Below are positions 5,114 to 5,473 of a stretch of DNA of 5,473 bases, piece after piece. The DNA lies in the NCBI GenBank assembly GCA_019243595.1, contig JAFAUA010000418.1, positions 1-5,473 on the forward strand, given 5' to 3'. Both the position numbers and the translations under genes were made by a program. The notes under the pieces were generated by a model. It searched no databases and was not told the DNA's origin. It worked only from the letters and a program-made list of their open reading frames with translations. This DNA is from Acidimicrobiia bacterium. GTDB taxonomy: Bacteria > Actinomycetota > Acidimicrobiia > Acidimicrobiales > AC-14. Each line of letters opens with the position of its first letter. Within the stretch, counting starts at the first letter, position 1.

Positions 5114-5473
5114 ATGAGCGTGCTCGACGAACTCGTCGCCGCGACGGCTGCCGCGTTGGACGACGCATCGCTCGCCGACGACCGGGCACGCGCCGAAGCC
5201 ATCGCCCCCGCTATGCGTGCCCTGCTCGATGCTGAGGCGCCGATTCCGACGGATGCCTACGAGCCGCTGGATGGTGCGGCCATCGGCAACCTGCTGTACG
5301 CCGATCCCGACGGCCGGTTCCACATCCTCGCCGTCGTGTTCCCGGAGGGCACCTCGAGCGGCGTGCATCACCACGGCTGCTGGGGCGTCATTGGATACCT
5401 CCGGGGCTCCGATGAGGAGACGCGCTACCGGGCGGTCAGCGATGCGGGGAGCAGCGCGCAGCTGGAGGAGGCG
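5114..5473 (+). CDS. Cysteine-dioxygenase-like cupin (3' partial)
   Basis: The frame is open from ATG 5114 to the window end (120 codons, no stop), so the C-terminal part is missing. Residues 1-50 are a helical, Ala-rich N-terminus. Residues ~59-106 match the start of the thiol-dioxygenase cupin: NLLYADPDGRFHILAVVF (59-76), then GVHHHGCWG (83-91) and GYLRGSDEETRYR (94-106). H85 and H87 would be two of the three Fe ligands (H86 and H88 in rat cysteine dioxygenase); the third His would lie beyond the window. This segment resembles bacterial cysteine / 3-mercaptopropionate dioxygenases, which oxidise thiols to sulfinates with Fe(II) and O2. The position of the carboxylate-binding Arg (cysteine dioxygenase) or Gln (mercaptopropionate dioxygenase) appears to be G58, so the substrate may differ. 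C89 is not at the position of the Cys-Tyr crosslink cysteine. The gene is divergent to the PLP-enzyme gene through a 26-bp gap and lacks a Shine-Dalgarno. Confidence 0.8.
   Translation, partial: MSVLDELVAATAAALDDASLADDRARAEAIAPAMRALLDAEAPIPTDAYEPLDGAAIGNLLYADPDGRFHILAVVFPEGTSSGVHHHGCWGVIGYLRGSDEETRYRAVSDAGSSAQLEEA

Noticed and set aside
5088..5189. 34-residue N-terminal extension of the PLP enzyme up to an ATG at 5189
   Set aside because: The extension is almost all Arg/Pro/Ser, is not seen in the family, and overlaps the first 76 bases of the divergent cupin gene. GTG 5087 gives the expected N-terminus.

Overview
The window is dense, high-GC DNA with actinobacterial character. Signs are the strong G/C bias at third codon positions, GTG starts, almost no Shine-Dalgarno sequences, and protein families that read like actinobacterial ones. 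I cannot place it to genus; an Acidimicrobiia-like or other non-model actinomycete is a guess. Six genes cover nearly everything, and only about 65 bp lie between genes. No RNA gene, mobile element, CRISPR array or phage gene is visible.

Layout: (1) 2-778 (+), the 3' part of a secreted, membrane-anchored CAP/SCP-domain protein with a Pro/Ala linker. (2) 785-2179 (-), an amidase-signature hydrolase that converges on gene 1. (3) 2206-2844 (+), a protein of unknown function that resembles a PD-(D/E)XK-fold protein without its catalytic residues. (4) 2852-4117 (+), an Old Yellow Enzyme-family flavoprotein with an altered active site, probably co-transcribed with gene 3. (5) 4089-5087 (-), a PLP enzyme of the D-cysteine desulfhydrase / ACC deaminase family that converges on gene 4 and overlaps it by 29 bp. 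(6) 5114 to the window end (+), the N-terminal part of a cupin resembling cysteine / 3-mercaptopropionate dioxygenases.

Two structural observations stand out. First, both head-to-head pairs (genes 2/3 and 5/6) have exactly 26 bp between start codons, GTG on the minus side and ATG on the plus side. In the middle of each gap is ANNNTANNNT, which gives two divergent TANNNT -10 boxes sharing one TA. This looks like a compact bidirectional promoter for leaderless or nearly leaderless mRNAs. Second, the tail-to-tail overlap of genes 4 and 5 is an inverted repeat that contains both stop codons and encodes both C-termini, so the two unrelated enzymes end in similar peptides (VKKTTGASS and VKTTPPSSS). 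It may act as a bidirectional terminator.

Genes 5 and 6 could form a small sulfur-compound module, since a desulfhydrase-type lyase is divergent to a thiol-dioxygenase-like cupin. The cupin lacks the usual carboxylate-binding Arg/Gln, so its substrate is open. I see no known defence system, secretion system or biosynthetic cluster. The novelty here lies in gene-boundary architecture and in enzymes with non-canonical active sites.
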